A stretch of 17,134 nucleotides of DNA from an uncultured Mucispirillum sp. (lineage in GTDB: Bacteria > Chrysiogenota > Deferribacteres > Deferribacterales > Mucispirillaceae): contig CALADT010000109.1 of the NCBI GenBank assembly GCA_937890655.1, positions 1-17,134 of the forward strand. The letters are read 5' to 3'. Under the pieces are notes generated by a model. It was not told the origin of the DNA and did not search any database. It was given only the letters and a program-made list of their open reading frames with translations. Positions 1 through 7,473 of this stretch are shown piece by piece (within the stretch, counting starts at the first letter, position 1; every line of letters starts with the position of its first letter). The position numbers were made by a program, and so were the translations under genes.

Positions 1-458
1 GTTTTAACAACCACTTTTTTTATTTTATCTGTTGCAATCGTTTTTGGAATTTATATAAATTTGAATTAACAAATGTTTCTGTTGGAATAAAAACATATAT
101 TATTTTAAATACATTATTATTAAATGGCAGCATAAAAGATGACGGTTGTATTATTTTAGATGAACCAGAAGTGCATTTACACCCAGAATATCAAGTAAAA
201 TTTGCAGAAATCATAGTATTATTACAAAAAGTGTTTAATTTGCATATTTTAATAAATACTCATAGCCCTTATTTTTTAAGAGCAGTAGAAGTATATGCTT
301 CAAAACATAGTATTGCTGATAAATGTAATTATTATCTAGCTCAAATAAATGAAGATAATAAAACATCAGATATAAAAGAAGTAACAAAAGATTTAGAGCA
401 GATTTATAAACTTCTTGCTGAACCATTTAATATGTTGGAAAATATGATAAATGAGTAA
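1..458 (+). CDS. AAA/OLD-like ATPase, C-terminal part (cut by window edge)
   Basis: The frame starting at base 3 is open from the window edge to the TAA at 456-458, so the 5' part of the gene lies outside. It shows the C-terminal half of a SMC/OLD-like P-loop ATPase. A TNVSVGIKT segment (69-95) precedes the Walker B motif CIILDEPEVHLHP (from 147), with the DE pair at 159-164. A switch-histidine segment NTHSPYF follows, with His at 261-263. The DEPEVHLHP form is typical of AAA_21/AAA_15 ATPases of defence and conflict systems. Walker A must lie upstream and cannot be seen. The first 20 or so codons look unusual, so a frameshift there cannot be excluded. The gene overlaps the next one by 8 bp, which suggests translational coupling and joint function. 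An ATG-less internal GTG at 171 sits inside the Walker B region and is not a real start. Confidence 0.8.
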   Translation, partial: FNNHFFYFICCNRFWNLYKFELTNVSVGIKTYIILNTLLLNGSIKDDGCIILDEPEVHLHPEYQVKFAEIIVLLQKVFNLHILINTHSPYFLRAVEVYASKHSIADKCNYYLAQINEDNKTSDIKEVTKDLEQIYKLLAEPFNMLENMINE

Positions 459-1044
459 TATAGTTTGGCATACAACTACGCTTAAAGAGTCTTCTTTTGA
501 TAAGGATAATAAAGAATATATGACAGAAAGTTCTTTAATAGTTTATGATTTTGATAAAATTAAAGATGATTTTGCAACGATTAATGGTCAGTGTAAAAAT
601 TGTAAGCCACGTTCAGTAGATGCGTTATATTGTGAAAATGATTCTAAAATATATTTTATTGAATTTAAAAATGGTAAACTATACGATGATAAACATAGTA
701 ATAAAAAAGAAGCAAATAAAGGTAAAATAAGAGAAAAGTTTTATGATAGTATAATTATCTATTCTCGACTAAAAAATATTACGCTTAATAAACTTGTTAA
801 TAAAGCTATATTCGTGCTTGTTTATAACGAAGAAAAAAACAAAGGAATACAGGGTTCTCAAGGTATATCACAAACATCATCGTATAATAATCTAAATAAG
901 GTGATTAATAGAATAGCTAAAACAAATCCTTCTACATTTGATTTTAATAAATTTATTAAATTTATATGTAATGATGCTTGTTTATATACAGAAAAAGAGT
1001 TTCAAGAAAAGTTTGTTAATAAATATGAAACCACTTCACCGTAA
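451..1044 (+). CDS. Putative PD-(D/E)XK-like nuclease, partner of the upstream ATPase
   Basis: This 197-residue protein has no certain named family. Residues 55-73 contain SVDAL, then a predicted strand and IYFIEFKNG, giving D57, E71 and K73. The spacing D-x13-E-x-K matches the core of the PD-(D/E)XK nuclease fold. Three cysteines (C48, C51, C61) surround the aspartate and could bind a metal or form part of the core. A basic stretch (about 81-96) and a helix IREKFYDSIIIYSRL follow, as is common in this fold. The start ATG at 451 lies inside the ATPase gene, eight bases before its end. ATPase/nuclease pairs with overlapping genes recall the logic of PARIS (AriA/AriB) and Septu (PtuA/PtuB), although those effectors have different folds. 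The nuclease function is inferred from the motif only. It could instead be a nucleic-acid-binding partner. Confidence 0.6.
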   Translation: MSNIVWHTTTLKESSFDKDNKEYMTESSLIVYDFDKIKDDFATINGQCKNCKPRSVDALYCENDSKIYFIEFKNGKLYDDKHSNKKEANKGKIREKFYDSIIIYSRLKNITLNKLVNKAIFVLVYNEEKNKGIQGSQGISQTSSYNNLNKVINRIAKTNPSTFDFNKFIKFICNDACLYTEKEFQEKFVNKYETTSP

Positions 1045-1086
1045 AAGTAAATGGCATTATTATAACAAAAAAGACAATGGGATTTT

Positions 1087-1896
1087 TTATAAACTATTAT
1101 AAATTTTTTCAATTACTTCTTTACTTTTATTAAACTTAACTGCTGTTTTTTCAATTATCATATCTTTTTCTATATTAAACTCTTTTAAAGTTTCAATTTG
1201 ATTAATAATACCTTGCTTGATACCTTTTTCAAAGTTTTCATTTGCTATTTCTTGTTCTCTCATTAACATAGTCATATATTCTTGCCTCCATTCTTTACTT
1301 TCTTTTATTGTTTTTATTTTTTCATTTAACATATTTATAAAGCTGTTGTTATCTTTTTGTCCGTTTATATATTTTAAAAATGATTTTAAATTTTTATCTT
1401 CCACATTTTCAAAGGCTTTTGCATTAAAAAATATTTTTTTAGCTTTATCTTCTAATTTTATTAAGTTATTTTCTATGCAAATATTTTCAAAAGTATAAAC
1501 AGGTAAGTTTTTATCAAATGGGTCAAAAGCACATATAAAAATAATAAAGCTATCTTTTAAATTTTTATATGTTTCGCCTTTTTCTATAATATCTAAATCA
1601 ATTAACCCTTGATAATATCTTGTTCTTTTTGCTAAGTTTTTATTATCTGCCACCTGCATTTCTATATTATAAACTTTTCCATCAGCTTCCAAATAAACGT
1701 CTAAACGGATACTTTTAGCATCATACCTAATGTTTATAGATTTCTGTTCGTCAATATATTCTATATCTTTAATTTTTATATTTAATAAGTTTTCAAGCAC
1801 TTCTTTACAAACTGCCTTATCACGCATAAGTTTAGCAAAAATAAAATCATTGCTAATAGTAAGGTTTTCCCATTTATCGCATTCATTAATATACAC
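1087..1896 (-). CDS. Rpn family recombination-promoting nuclease / PDDEXK-family transposase-like protein
   Basis: The 269-residue protein opens with a segment typical of the family, NLTISNDFIFAKLM (residues 11-24). A nuclease core follows: RLDVYLE then YNIEMQ, giving D66, E79 and Q81 (D-x12-E-x-Q). This matches the Rpn/PD-(D/E)XK transposase-like family (PDDEXK_2). The lysine of classical nucleases is replaced by glutamine, as is usual in this family. The C-terminal third has the charged REQEIANENFEKGIKQG linker and a short helical tail that these proteins typically carry. Rpn proteins are DNA endonucleases that promote RecA-independent recombination, and many occur in variable copy number in gut bacteria. 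The start is GTG at 1896-1894, chosen because GGAAG lies just upstream and no in-frame ATG fits better. The gene converges on the ATPase/nuclease pair with only 42 bp between stops. It is probably intact. Confidence 0.85.
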   Translation of the reverse strand: MYINECDKWENLTISNDFIFAKLMRDKAVCKEVLENLLNIKIKDIEYIDEQKSINIRYDAKSIRLDVYLEADGKVYNIEMQVADNKNLAKRTRYYQGLIDLDIIEKGETYKNLKDSFIIFICAFDPFDKNLPVYTFENICIENNLIKLEDKAKKIFFNAKAFENVEDKNLKSFLKYINGQKDNNSFINMLNEKIKTIKESKEWRQEYMTMLMREQEIANENFEKGIKQGIINQIETLKEFNIEKDMIIEKTAVKFNKSKEVIEKIYNSL

Positions 1897-1920
1897 TTTT
1901 CACTTCCTACATAGGTATAT

Positions 1921-1943
1921 ATATAATATAGCATATATTATAT
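1921..1943. repeat. AT-rich perfect inverted repeat between rpn-like gene and ppx
   Basis: Two perfect 10-base arms, ATATAATATA (1921-1930) and TATATTATAT (1934-1943), flank the spacer GCA. The repeat sits in the divergent intergenic region, 25 bp upstream of the rpn-like start. Minus-strand TATA-like hexamers fall inside it, so it could be an operator over that gene's promoter. In such AT-rich DNA part of the symmetry may be chance. Confidence 0.4.
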
Positions 1944-1969
1944 CTTCCACAAGTGATTTTTCTAATCTT

Positions 1970-1998
1970 TTGACAATATTTTATAATTATGGTAAATT
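1970..1998 (+). promoter_or_regulatory. Predicted sigma-70-type promoter of the ppx-ppk1 operon
   Basis: A perfect -35 hexamer TTGACA (1970-1975) is followed after 17 bp by TAAATT (1993-1998), which matches four of six -10 positions. It lies about 31 bp upstream of the ppx start codon. The prediction rests on sequence only. Confidence 0.5.
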
Positions 1999-2017
1999 AT
2001 ATTATGGGGATAATTGC

Positions 2018-2023
2018 AGGAGG
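2018..2023 (+). promoter_or_regulatory. Ribosome binding site that sets the ppx start
   Basis: AGGAGG ends five bases before the ATG at 2029. The reading frame is open upstream to a TTG at 2014, but that codon would place the Shine-Dalgarno sequence inside the gene, so 2029 is the better start. Confidence 0.8.
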
Positions 2024-2028
2024 TGTAT

Positions 2029-3555
2029 ATGGAGCCGAAAAATAAAACCATTGCCGTTATAGATATAGGAAGTAATTCTATACGATTGCAAGTTGCAAGA
2101 GTTGTTGATAGAGCATATAAAGTAATAAATGACTATAAAGCAACTGTTCGTATTGGGGATAATGTATATAAAACAGGAAGATTTTCTCAAGAGGCTATTG
2201 ATACACTTGTGCAAGTGCTTTCAAATATTAAAACTATTATGGATAGCGATAATGTGGAAGTGTGCCGTGCTGTTGCCACTGCCTCATTTAGAGAGGCAGA
2301 AAACGGGCAGGAAGTAGCACAGATTATAAAAGAAAAAACTAATATAGATGTGGAAATAATCTCCGGTAAAGAGGAGGCAAGGCTTATGTATCTTGCAGCT
2401 TCTTATTATTTCCAAATGAATGACAGTAACGTTTTACTTGTGGATATGGGTGGCGGTAGCACAGAGTTTAGTTATGCAGAAAACGGATGCCTTATAGCTT
2501 CAGAAAGCACGCCTTTAGGTTGTTCTAAACTAAATTATGAGTTTTTAAAAGGCGATATTCCTAGCACAAAAGAGATTAAAACACTACAAAAATATTTAGA
2601 TGATATAATTACAGAAATATTGCCTAATGCTAAAGTTACAAAACTTATTTGTTCCGGTGGCACAATAAATAATATTTCTGCAATTTATAATAAACGTCAA
2701 AACTATTCTGATGCTGCTGTTAAGTTTGTAGACAGCGTATTTTTAAAGCATTTCTTTAATGAAATAATCAGTAAAAAACTAGAAGCACGGCTTAAAATTA
2801 CAGGGATTGAGCCAACCCGAGCAGATATTATATTAAGTGCAACCATACTAGTTAATCTACTTATAAATAAATATTCCTTAAACGGATTCTACACCCTTTC
2901 TGGCGGTTTACGTGCAGGGCTGACTATTGATGTAATGAATAGTATGGGTATAGAGCTAGAATTTCAAGGGGTTAATGCTGATGTGGATTATGCTAGGCTT
3001 ATTGAAACAGGTAAAAAGTATTCCTTTGATGAAAAACATGCAGAGCAGGTTACAAGGCTTTCAAAAATATTATTTAGCAGGCTTGAAGATATACTAGAGT
3101 TAGAAGAAAGTGATTACAGGTTACTTGAAGCTGCTGCAATGCTTCATGATACAGGCACTCATATTTCATATTCAAAACATCATAAACATTCATACTACCT
3201 AATAAAAAATACGGAACTTCCAGGGTTTAATGATGATGAAATAGAGATTATAGCCAATATTGCAAGATATCATAGACGTTCTATGCCTAAAAAAAGCCAT
3301 GATAATTTTACATCACTTCCTGAAAATACCCAGCAGAAAGTAAAAAAACTTGCAGCTATTTTGCGTATAGCTGATGGACTTGATAGAACCCATTCCCAAA
3401 TAGTAAAAGATATTTCAGTAAAACAAGAAGATGATAAGCTTATTTTTTCACTAGAAATAGATAAAGGCACAAATGTGGATATGGAAAAAACAGGCTTTAA
3501 TAAAAAGAAAGATTTATTAGAACGAGTATTACAATTACATGTGGAGCTTATATAG
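2029..3555 (+). CDS. ppx: Exopolyphosphatase / pppGpp phosphatase with HD domain (Ppx/GppA)
   Basis: The 508-residue length fits long Ppx/GppA proteins such as E. coli Ppx. The N-terminal actin-like ASKHA phosphatase domain (about 7-305) has the phosphate loop IDIGSNSIR (11-19), the ISGKEEARL segment with catalytic glutamate E115/E116, the second phosphate loop VDMGGGSTE (138-146), CSGGT (208-212) and SGGLRAGL (291-298). The C-terminal HD-type domain (about 330-508) keeps H337, the HD pair H373-D374, H384-H385 and D449, so both catalytic centres look intact. Such enzymes remove terminal phosphate from polyphosphate, and some hydrolyse pppGpp; sequence alone does not decide between them. The gene is first in an operon with a paralogue (three-base gap) and ppk1, which favours polyphosphate. 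The start at 2029 is set by AGGAGG. It is a cytosolic protein. Confidence 0.92.
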   Translation: MEPKNKTIAVIDIGSNSIRLQVARVVDRAYKVINDYKATVRIGDNVYKTGRFSQEAIDTLVQVLSNIKTIMDSDNVEVCRAVATASFREAENGQEVAQIIKEKTNIDVEIISGKEEARLMYLAASYYFQMNDSNVLLVDMGGGSTEFSYAENGCLIASESTPLGCSKLNYEFLKGDIPSTKEIKTLQKYLDDIITEILPNAKVTKLICSGGTINNISAIYNKRQNYSDAAVKFVDSVFLKHFFNEIISKKLEARLKITGIEPTRADIILSATILVNLLINKYSLNGFYTLSGGLRAGLTIDVMNSMGIELEFQGVNADVDYARLIETGKKYSFDEKHAEQVTRLSKILFSRLEDILELEESDYRLLEAAAMLHDTGTHISYSKHHKHSYYLIKNTELPGFNDDEIEIIANIARYHRRSMPKKSHDNFTSLPENTQQKVKKLAAILRIADGLDRTHSQIVKDISVKQEDDKLIFSLEIDKGTNVDMEKTGFNKKKDLLERVLQLHVELI

Positions 3556-3558
3556 AAT

Positions 3559-5070
3559 ATGAAAACATATTTATACGGCATAATAAATATAGGTGCTAGT
3601 GCTTTTCGCATGGTAGTTTCAGAGATAAGTAAAGACAAGGTTAATGAAATAGATTACCTTATAAAACCTTTACGTCTGGGGATAGATACATTTTCTCAAG
3701 GTTATATCTCTTTAGAACACGTTAAGCAGGCAGCAGATATTTTAAGGGGTTTTAAATTAAAGCTGGAAGAATACGGCATAAAGCAATACAAGGCGGTATG
3801 CACTAGTGGTGTCCGTGAAGCTTTAAATAAAGATTTCTTTATTGATTATATTAAAATCCATGCTGGTATAGATATTGTTATTCTTGACCCGTCAGAAGAA
3901 ATATATATAAAATACCTTACTGCAAAACTCTCTGTGGCAAATTTTGATAAAATGGAAAAACAAGGGGTAGTATTTGCAAATATTGCAAGTGGTAATGTAA
4001 CTTTATCTGTAACAAAAGGTGATAATATACTTTATTCTGGTGCCCTGCCTTATGGTAGTTTAAGGCTACGTCAAATGTTTAGGCATATTATACCGGCAAA
4101 AAGGCATAGAGCTTTTGACCAATACGCTGAAAATATGGTTTCCACCGTTGCAGGCACAATAGATAATATAAAAGTGAAAAACCTTGTAGGTAGTGGTAGC
4201 TCTATTAATATGATGCTTAGAATCTTTAACCCAAAAGATGATTTTATAACACTAGATGAGCTTGAAAAAACATATAATAAAATAAGAAGTTATACAAAAC
4301 AGGATATAGTAGATGAACTAAAATTAAGAGATGATGAAGCAGAAGTATTAGTGCCTACATTGTGTATCTATATCCACTTATTAAAATATACAGGGGCAGA
4401 TAGGTTCCATTTTTCTCCAATAGATTTTCCGTCCACATTAACTAATTTTTATGCAGGAAAGCTGGTGGATAAAAATTTCCAAAAAAGAATAAAAACATCT
4501 ATGCTTTCTGTGGGTGAACGGTTTAATATTAATATATCTCATGCAAAACGAGTATCTAAATTTGCAAAAAAGCTGTTTACAGAGTTTCATGACCTGCATT
4601 CCCTTGATAAAAAGCAATATTATATACTAGAAATGGCTTCACTTTTATATCAAGTAGGAGCATATATTGACCCAAAAAATGTTACAGAAAACTCATACTA
4701 CATAATAAAATCCATTAGTATTCCGGGGATAAATATAAAAGATGTACACCTTACTGCCAATGTGATTTATAGTATGGATATAGATAAAGCAAACAAAAAA
4801 ACAGAAGAATATAATAACCTTTTAAAAGAAGAAAAACTTGTTGTTAGTAAACTTGCATGTATTTTGCGTATGGCTTATGCGTTAGATAGTAGTAAAAGTG
4901 GTATTATAGAAGATATAGAAATAATCCAAAAAGAAAACATTATAATTATCAATACAAAAGTTAGAAAAGAGCCTTTTATAGAGCTTTTTACCTTTGAAAA
5001 AATAAAATACAGCTTTGAAGAAACTTTTGGGATACCTATTGATATAAGAACTACTGTGATATACGATTAA
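3559..5070 (+). CDS. Degenerate Ppx/GppA-HD paralogue, probable pseudo-enzyme
   Basis: The 503-residue protein aligns along its whole length with the preceding Ppx, for example HAKR/HAEQ, SYYIIK/SYYLIK and ACILRMAY/AAILRIAD, but catalytic positions have changed. The first phosphate loop reads INIGASAFR (9-17), with D12 replaced by N10. The second loop VDMGGGSTE has become ANIASGNVT (140-148), losing the aspartate, two glycines and the glutamate. In the HD domain the HD pair is YQ (364-365), the two following histidines are V375-T376, and the last aspartate is Y440. Only the E113-E114 pair and H328 survive. The reading frame is intact and long, so the protein appears to be maintained rather than decaying. 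It starts three bases after ppx and shares its operon with ppk1. A regulatory or structural role, such as a subunit of Ppx or a sensor of polyphosphate or (p)ppGpp, is an inference. Confidence 0.85.
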   Translation: MKTYLYGIINIGASAFRMVVSEISKDKVNEIDYLIKPLRLGIDTFSQGYISLEHVKQAADILRGFKLKLEEYGIKQYKAVCTSGVREALNKDFFIDYIKIHAGIDIVILDPSEEIYIKYLTAKLSVANFDKMEKQGVVFANIASGNVTLSVTKGDNILYSGALPYGSLRLRQMFRHIIPAKRHRAFDQYAENMVSTVAGTIDNIKVKNLVGSGSSINMMLRIFNPKDDFITLDELEKTYNKIRSYTKQDIVDELKLRDDEAEVLVPTLCIYIHLLKYTGADRFHFSPIDFPSTLTNFYAGKLVDKNFQKRIKTSMLSVGERFNINISHAKRVSKFAKKLFTEFHDLHSLDKKQYYILEMASLLYQVGAYIDPKNVTENSYYIIKSISIPGINIKDVHLTANVIYSMDIDKANKKTEEYNNLLKEEKLVVSKLACILRMAYALDSSKSGIIEDIEIIQKENIIIINTKVRKEPFIELFTFEKIKYSFEETFGIPIDIRTTVIYD

Positions 5071-5084
5071 AGGAGCATAACATT

Positions 5085-7106
5085 ATGAACCATAATAAAA
5101 AAGAACATTATATTAGCAGAGAATTAAGTTGGCTAGGGTTTAATGAACGAGTATTAAGTGAATCTCTTGATAGTCATAACCCACTAATGGAGCGATTAAA
5201 GTTTACAGCTATATTTTCTTCCAATATGGATGAATTTTTTATGGTAAGAGTGGCAGGGCTAATTGAGCAGATAAGTGCAGGTTATAATAAAACAGATATT
5301 GCAGGCTATACTCCACAAGAGCAGATTATAGCCATATCAAGGCTAACAAAAGAGCTTATTGTAAAACAGCAGGAAATATTTAACCAGCTAAAACAGGAGC
5401 TTGAAAAACATAACTGTATTTTTAACCCTGTTATAACTGATGAATATTATGAAGATACAGAAGATATTTTTATTGATGCCATAATGAGTGTCATAAGTCC
5501 TGTAACACTAGACCCTGCCCACCCATTTCCTTTTATATATAATAAACGTATGACTATTATTTCCACATTGGAAAAACAGGGGAAAGAATATTATTCTCTT
5601 ATAATGTTGCCTGAAAATATACGTAGGTATTTCGTATTACAAAAAGGTAATAAAAAAATAATTTTTACTGTGGAAGAAATAATAAAAAAACATATTAAAA
5701 AATTATACCGTGGCTATAATGTAAAAAGTGTAAATGTTTTTAGGGTAACACGAAATGCAGATATAGAAATGCGTTCAGAAGAAATAGCTGATATGATATT
5801 ATCTATGAAAGATTTCCTTTCAAGACGTGTTAAAGGTGCTGTAACACGTGTTGAAATAGAGCAGGAAACACCACCATATATTGTGGAATTTCTGCAAAAA
5901 ATGGTTAATTTTACAGAAATGGAAACCCAATATGTGGACGGTGTTATTGATTTAACATTTTTAAGCAATTTAGCATACCTTATACCGTCTTTACAGTTTT
6001 CAAAACATATTCCACACCCACTGCCTTACGGTTTTAATGGTGAAGAAGTGTTTGATATGCTAAAAAAACAGGACATTTTTTTCTTCCGTCCCTATTATTC
6101 TTTTAATACTGTTTCAAAGCTAATATGTATAGCAGCAGAAGATAAAAATGTGCTTGCCATAAAAATGACACTTTATAGAACAAATAGAGATTCTTCCATA
6201 CTAGCATCCCTTGTAAAGGCTGCAAAAAGTGGTAAACAGGTAAGTGTAGTTGTAGAACTTAAAGCTAGGTTTGATGAAGCAAGAAATATTGACTGGGCAA
6301 AAAATTTAGAAGATGCCGGTTGTATTGTAACATACGGTATAGCAGGCCTTAAAATCCATGCAAAATGTCTTTTAATTGTAAGACGTGAAGGGGATAGTAT
6401 AAAACGTTATACCCACGTAGCAACAGGTAACTATAACGAAAATACAGCAGCACTATATACAGATGTGGACTTAATAACATCAAATGATAATATAGGTAGA
6501 GATGCAGCACAGCTTTTTAACTACCTTATGGCCTATACTGATGAAAAATCATGGCGTTCATTAAGTGTAGCACCTTTTACTTTAAGGGAAAAAATATATG
6601 AGCTTTTTGATAATGAAATAAAAATGGCAAAATCTGGCAGACAGGCACGGGTTATTATGAAAATGAACGCTTTAATAGATAAAGATATTATTAATAAAAT
6701 GTATGAAGCATCTAATTCTGGAGTGCGTATAGATTTAATTGTTCGTGGTATATGTGGCTTAAAAGCAGGCTGTAAAGGGTATAGTGAAAATATAAAAGTA
6801 AGAAGTATTATAGGCAGGTTTTTAGAACATGCTAGAATATTTTATTTTGAAAACGGTGGTAGTCCAAGGTATTTTATATCATCTGCTGATATGATGCCAA
6901 GAAACTTAAATAGACGTGTAGAGCTTATGACGGAAATAGATGATAGTAATTTTCAAAAATCTCTCCATAAGTTTTTAGAAATCACCTTAAAAGATAATAT
7001 GAAAGCATGGCAACTACAAGGTGATACTTTTACAAAAATAGTAAAAGATGAAAAAGAAGAAGCAATAAGCTCACAAAACTATTTTATGGAACAAAAACTT
7101 ATATAA
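5085..7106 (+). CDS. ppk1: Polyphosphate kinase 1
   Basis: Ppk1 reversibly transfers the gamma phosphate of ATP to a growing polyphosphate chain. The 673-residue protein is of usual length (E. coli PPK has 688) and carries all four domains. The N-terminal helical domain shows SRELSWLGFNERVL (11-24) and FSSNMDEFFMVRVAGL (44-59). The head domain follows. The two phospholipase-D-like C-terminal domains contain LYRTNRDS (363-370), the autophosphorylated histidine H425 in GLKIHAK, NYNENTAALYTDVDL (449-463), the second histidine H582 in EHARIFYF, and SADMMPRNLNRRVE (600-613). The last motif has Met where many enzymes have Trp, which is probably neutral. AGGAG at 5071-5075 precedes the ATG by nine bases. 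It lies 14 bp after the Ppx paralogue, making a synthesis/degradation operon. No terminator is visible directly after the stop. Confidence 0.95.
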   Translation: MNHNKKEHYISRELSWLGFNERVLSESLDSHNPLMERLKFTAIFSSNMDEFFMVRVAGLIEQISAGYNKTDIAGYTPQEQIIAISRLTKELIVKQQEIFNQLKQELEKHNCIFNPVITDEYYEDTEDIFIDAIMSVISPVTLDPAHPFPFIYNKRMTIISTLEKQGKEYYSLIMLPENIRRYFVLQKGNKKIIFTVEEIIKKHIKKLYRGYNVKSVNVFRVTRNADIEMRSEEIADMILSMKDFLSRRVKGAVTRVEIEQETPPYIVEFLQKMVNFTEMETQYVDGVIDLTFLSNLAYLIPSLQFSKHIPHPLPYGFNGEEVFDMLKKQDIFFFRPYYSFNTVSKLICIAAEDKNVLAIKMTLYRTNRDSSILASLVKAAKSGKQVSVVVELKARFDEARNIDWAKNLEDAGCIVTYGIAGLKIHAKCLLIVRREGDSIKRYTHVATGNYNENTAALYTDVDLITSNDNIGRDAAQLFNYLMAYTDEKSWRSLSVAPFTLREKIYELFDNEIKMAKSGRQARVIMKMNALIDKDIINKMYEASNSGVRIDLIVRGICGLKAGCKGYSENIKVRSIIGRFLEHARIFYFENGGSPRYFISSADMMPRNLNRRVELMTEIDDSNFQKSLHKFLEITLKDNMKAWQLQGDTFTKIVKDEKEEAISSQNYFMEQKLI

Positions 7107-7141
7107 GAACAAGTAGAAGAAAAATAGTAGATAAACTTATT

Positions 7142-7357
7142 TTATGGTAAAATAGTAATCATATTAGCGATGCTATCACTGATTGCTATTCTACCATTAC
7201 CAACAGAACATATTTTGTATGGGCTGTTTTGCACAAGCATAATTTTAGCTCCAGGAACAAACCCTAAAGATGAAAAATGCATAGCATCATTACTGTTTTC
7301 AAAATCTAAAGAAGCAATAGTGTAAGTATTATTTGCAATAGCTTCACTTAATTTCAT
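7142..7357 (-). CDS. feoA: FeoA-like small SH3-fold protein (ferrous iron transport)
   Basis: The 71-residue protein fits the FeoA domain length. It begins MKLSEA, has the family hallmark LGFVPGAKI (31-39), and continues with beta strands ending in a GRIAISDSIANMITI segment, as in the FeoA SH3-like barrel. FeoA binds the FeoB ferrous iron permease or acts as a small regulatory module. No feoB lies in this window, so this is an orphan or a second copy. The start has GGTGAT (7366-7361) just upstream. A Fur-box match lies 25 bp before the start and suggests iron repression. It converges on ppk1 with 35 bp between stops and no terminator in between. Its exact role is less certain than its family. 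Confidence 0.8.
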   Translation of the reverse strand: MKLSEAIANNTYTIASLDFENSNDAMHFSSLGFVPGAKIMLVQNSPYKICSVGNGRIAISDSIANMITILP

Positions 7358-7381
7358 ATTATCACCATAAATAATTTAATA

Positions 7382-7396
7382 TGATAATCAATATCA
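7382..7396 (-). promoter_or_regulatory. Putative Fur box upstream of feoA
   Basis: TGATAATCAATATCA matches the 7-1-7 Fur consensus TGATAATnATTATCA at all but one informative base. It lies between the predicted -10 and the feoA start codon, where a bound repressor would block transcription. Fur control of feo genes is well established, which strengthens the call. Confidence 0.6.
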
Positions 7397-7412
7397 CTTT
7401 ATTAATAAGTAT

Positions 7413-7441
7413 AATTTAATATTTTTGAATATATTTGTCAA
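7413..7441 (-). promoter_or_regulatory. Predicted feoA promoter
   Basis: On the minus strand a perfect TTGACA (7441-7436) is followed after 17 bp by TAAATT (7418-7413). The same pair and spacing occur at the ppx promoter. Initiation would fall near 7406, just ahead of the Fur-box match. Confidence 0.4.
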
Positions 7442-7473
7442 TAATAAAAAGTAGAATACAATATCTATGGTTG

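Noticed and set aside
171..458. Stand-alone 95-residue gene starting at GTG 171
   Set aside because: The GTG lies inside the Walker B region and the frame is open upstream to the window edge, so this is the tail of a longer ATPase gene.
2014..2028. TTG at 2014 as the ppx start
   Set aside because: AGGAGG at 2018-2023 directly precedes ATG 2029, and the Ppx domain begins right after it.
1217..2062. Plus-strand hydrophobic frames opposite the rpn-like gene
   Set aside because: Their Phe/Ile/Ser-rich composition is what the antisense of an AT-rich, Lys/Asn/Glu-rich gene gives; no start signals or motifs support them.
3270..3638. 122-residue minus-strand frame across the ppx/paralogue junction
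   Set aside because: It is a shadow of two well-supported plus-strand genes and has no domain or ribosome site of its own.
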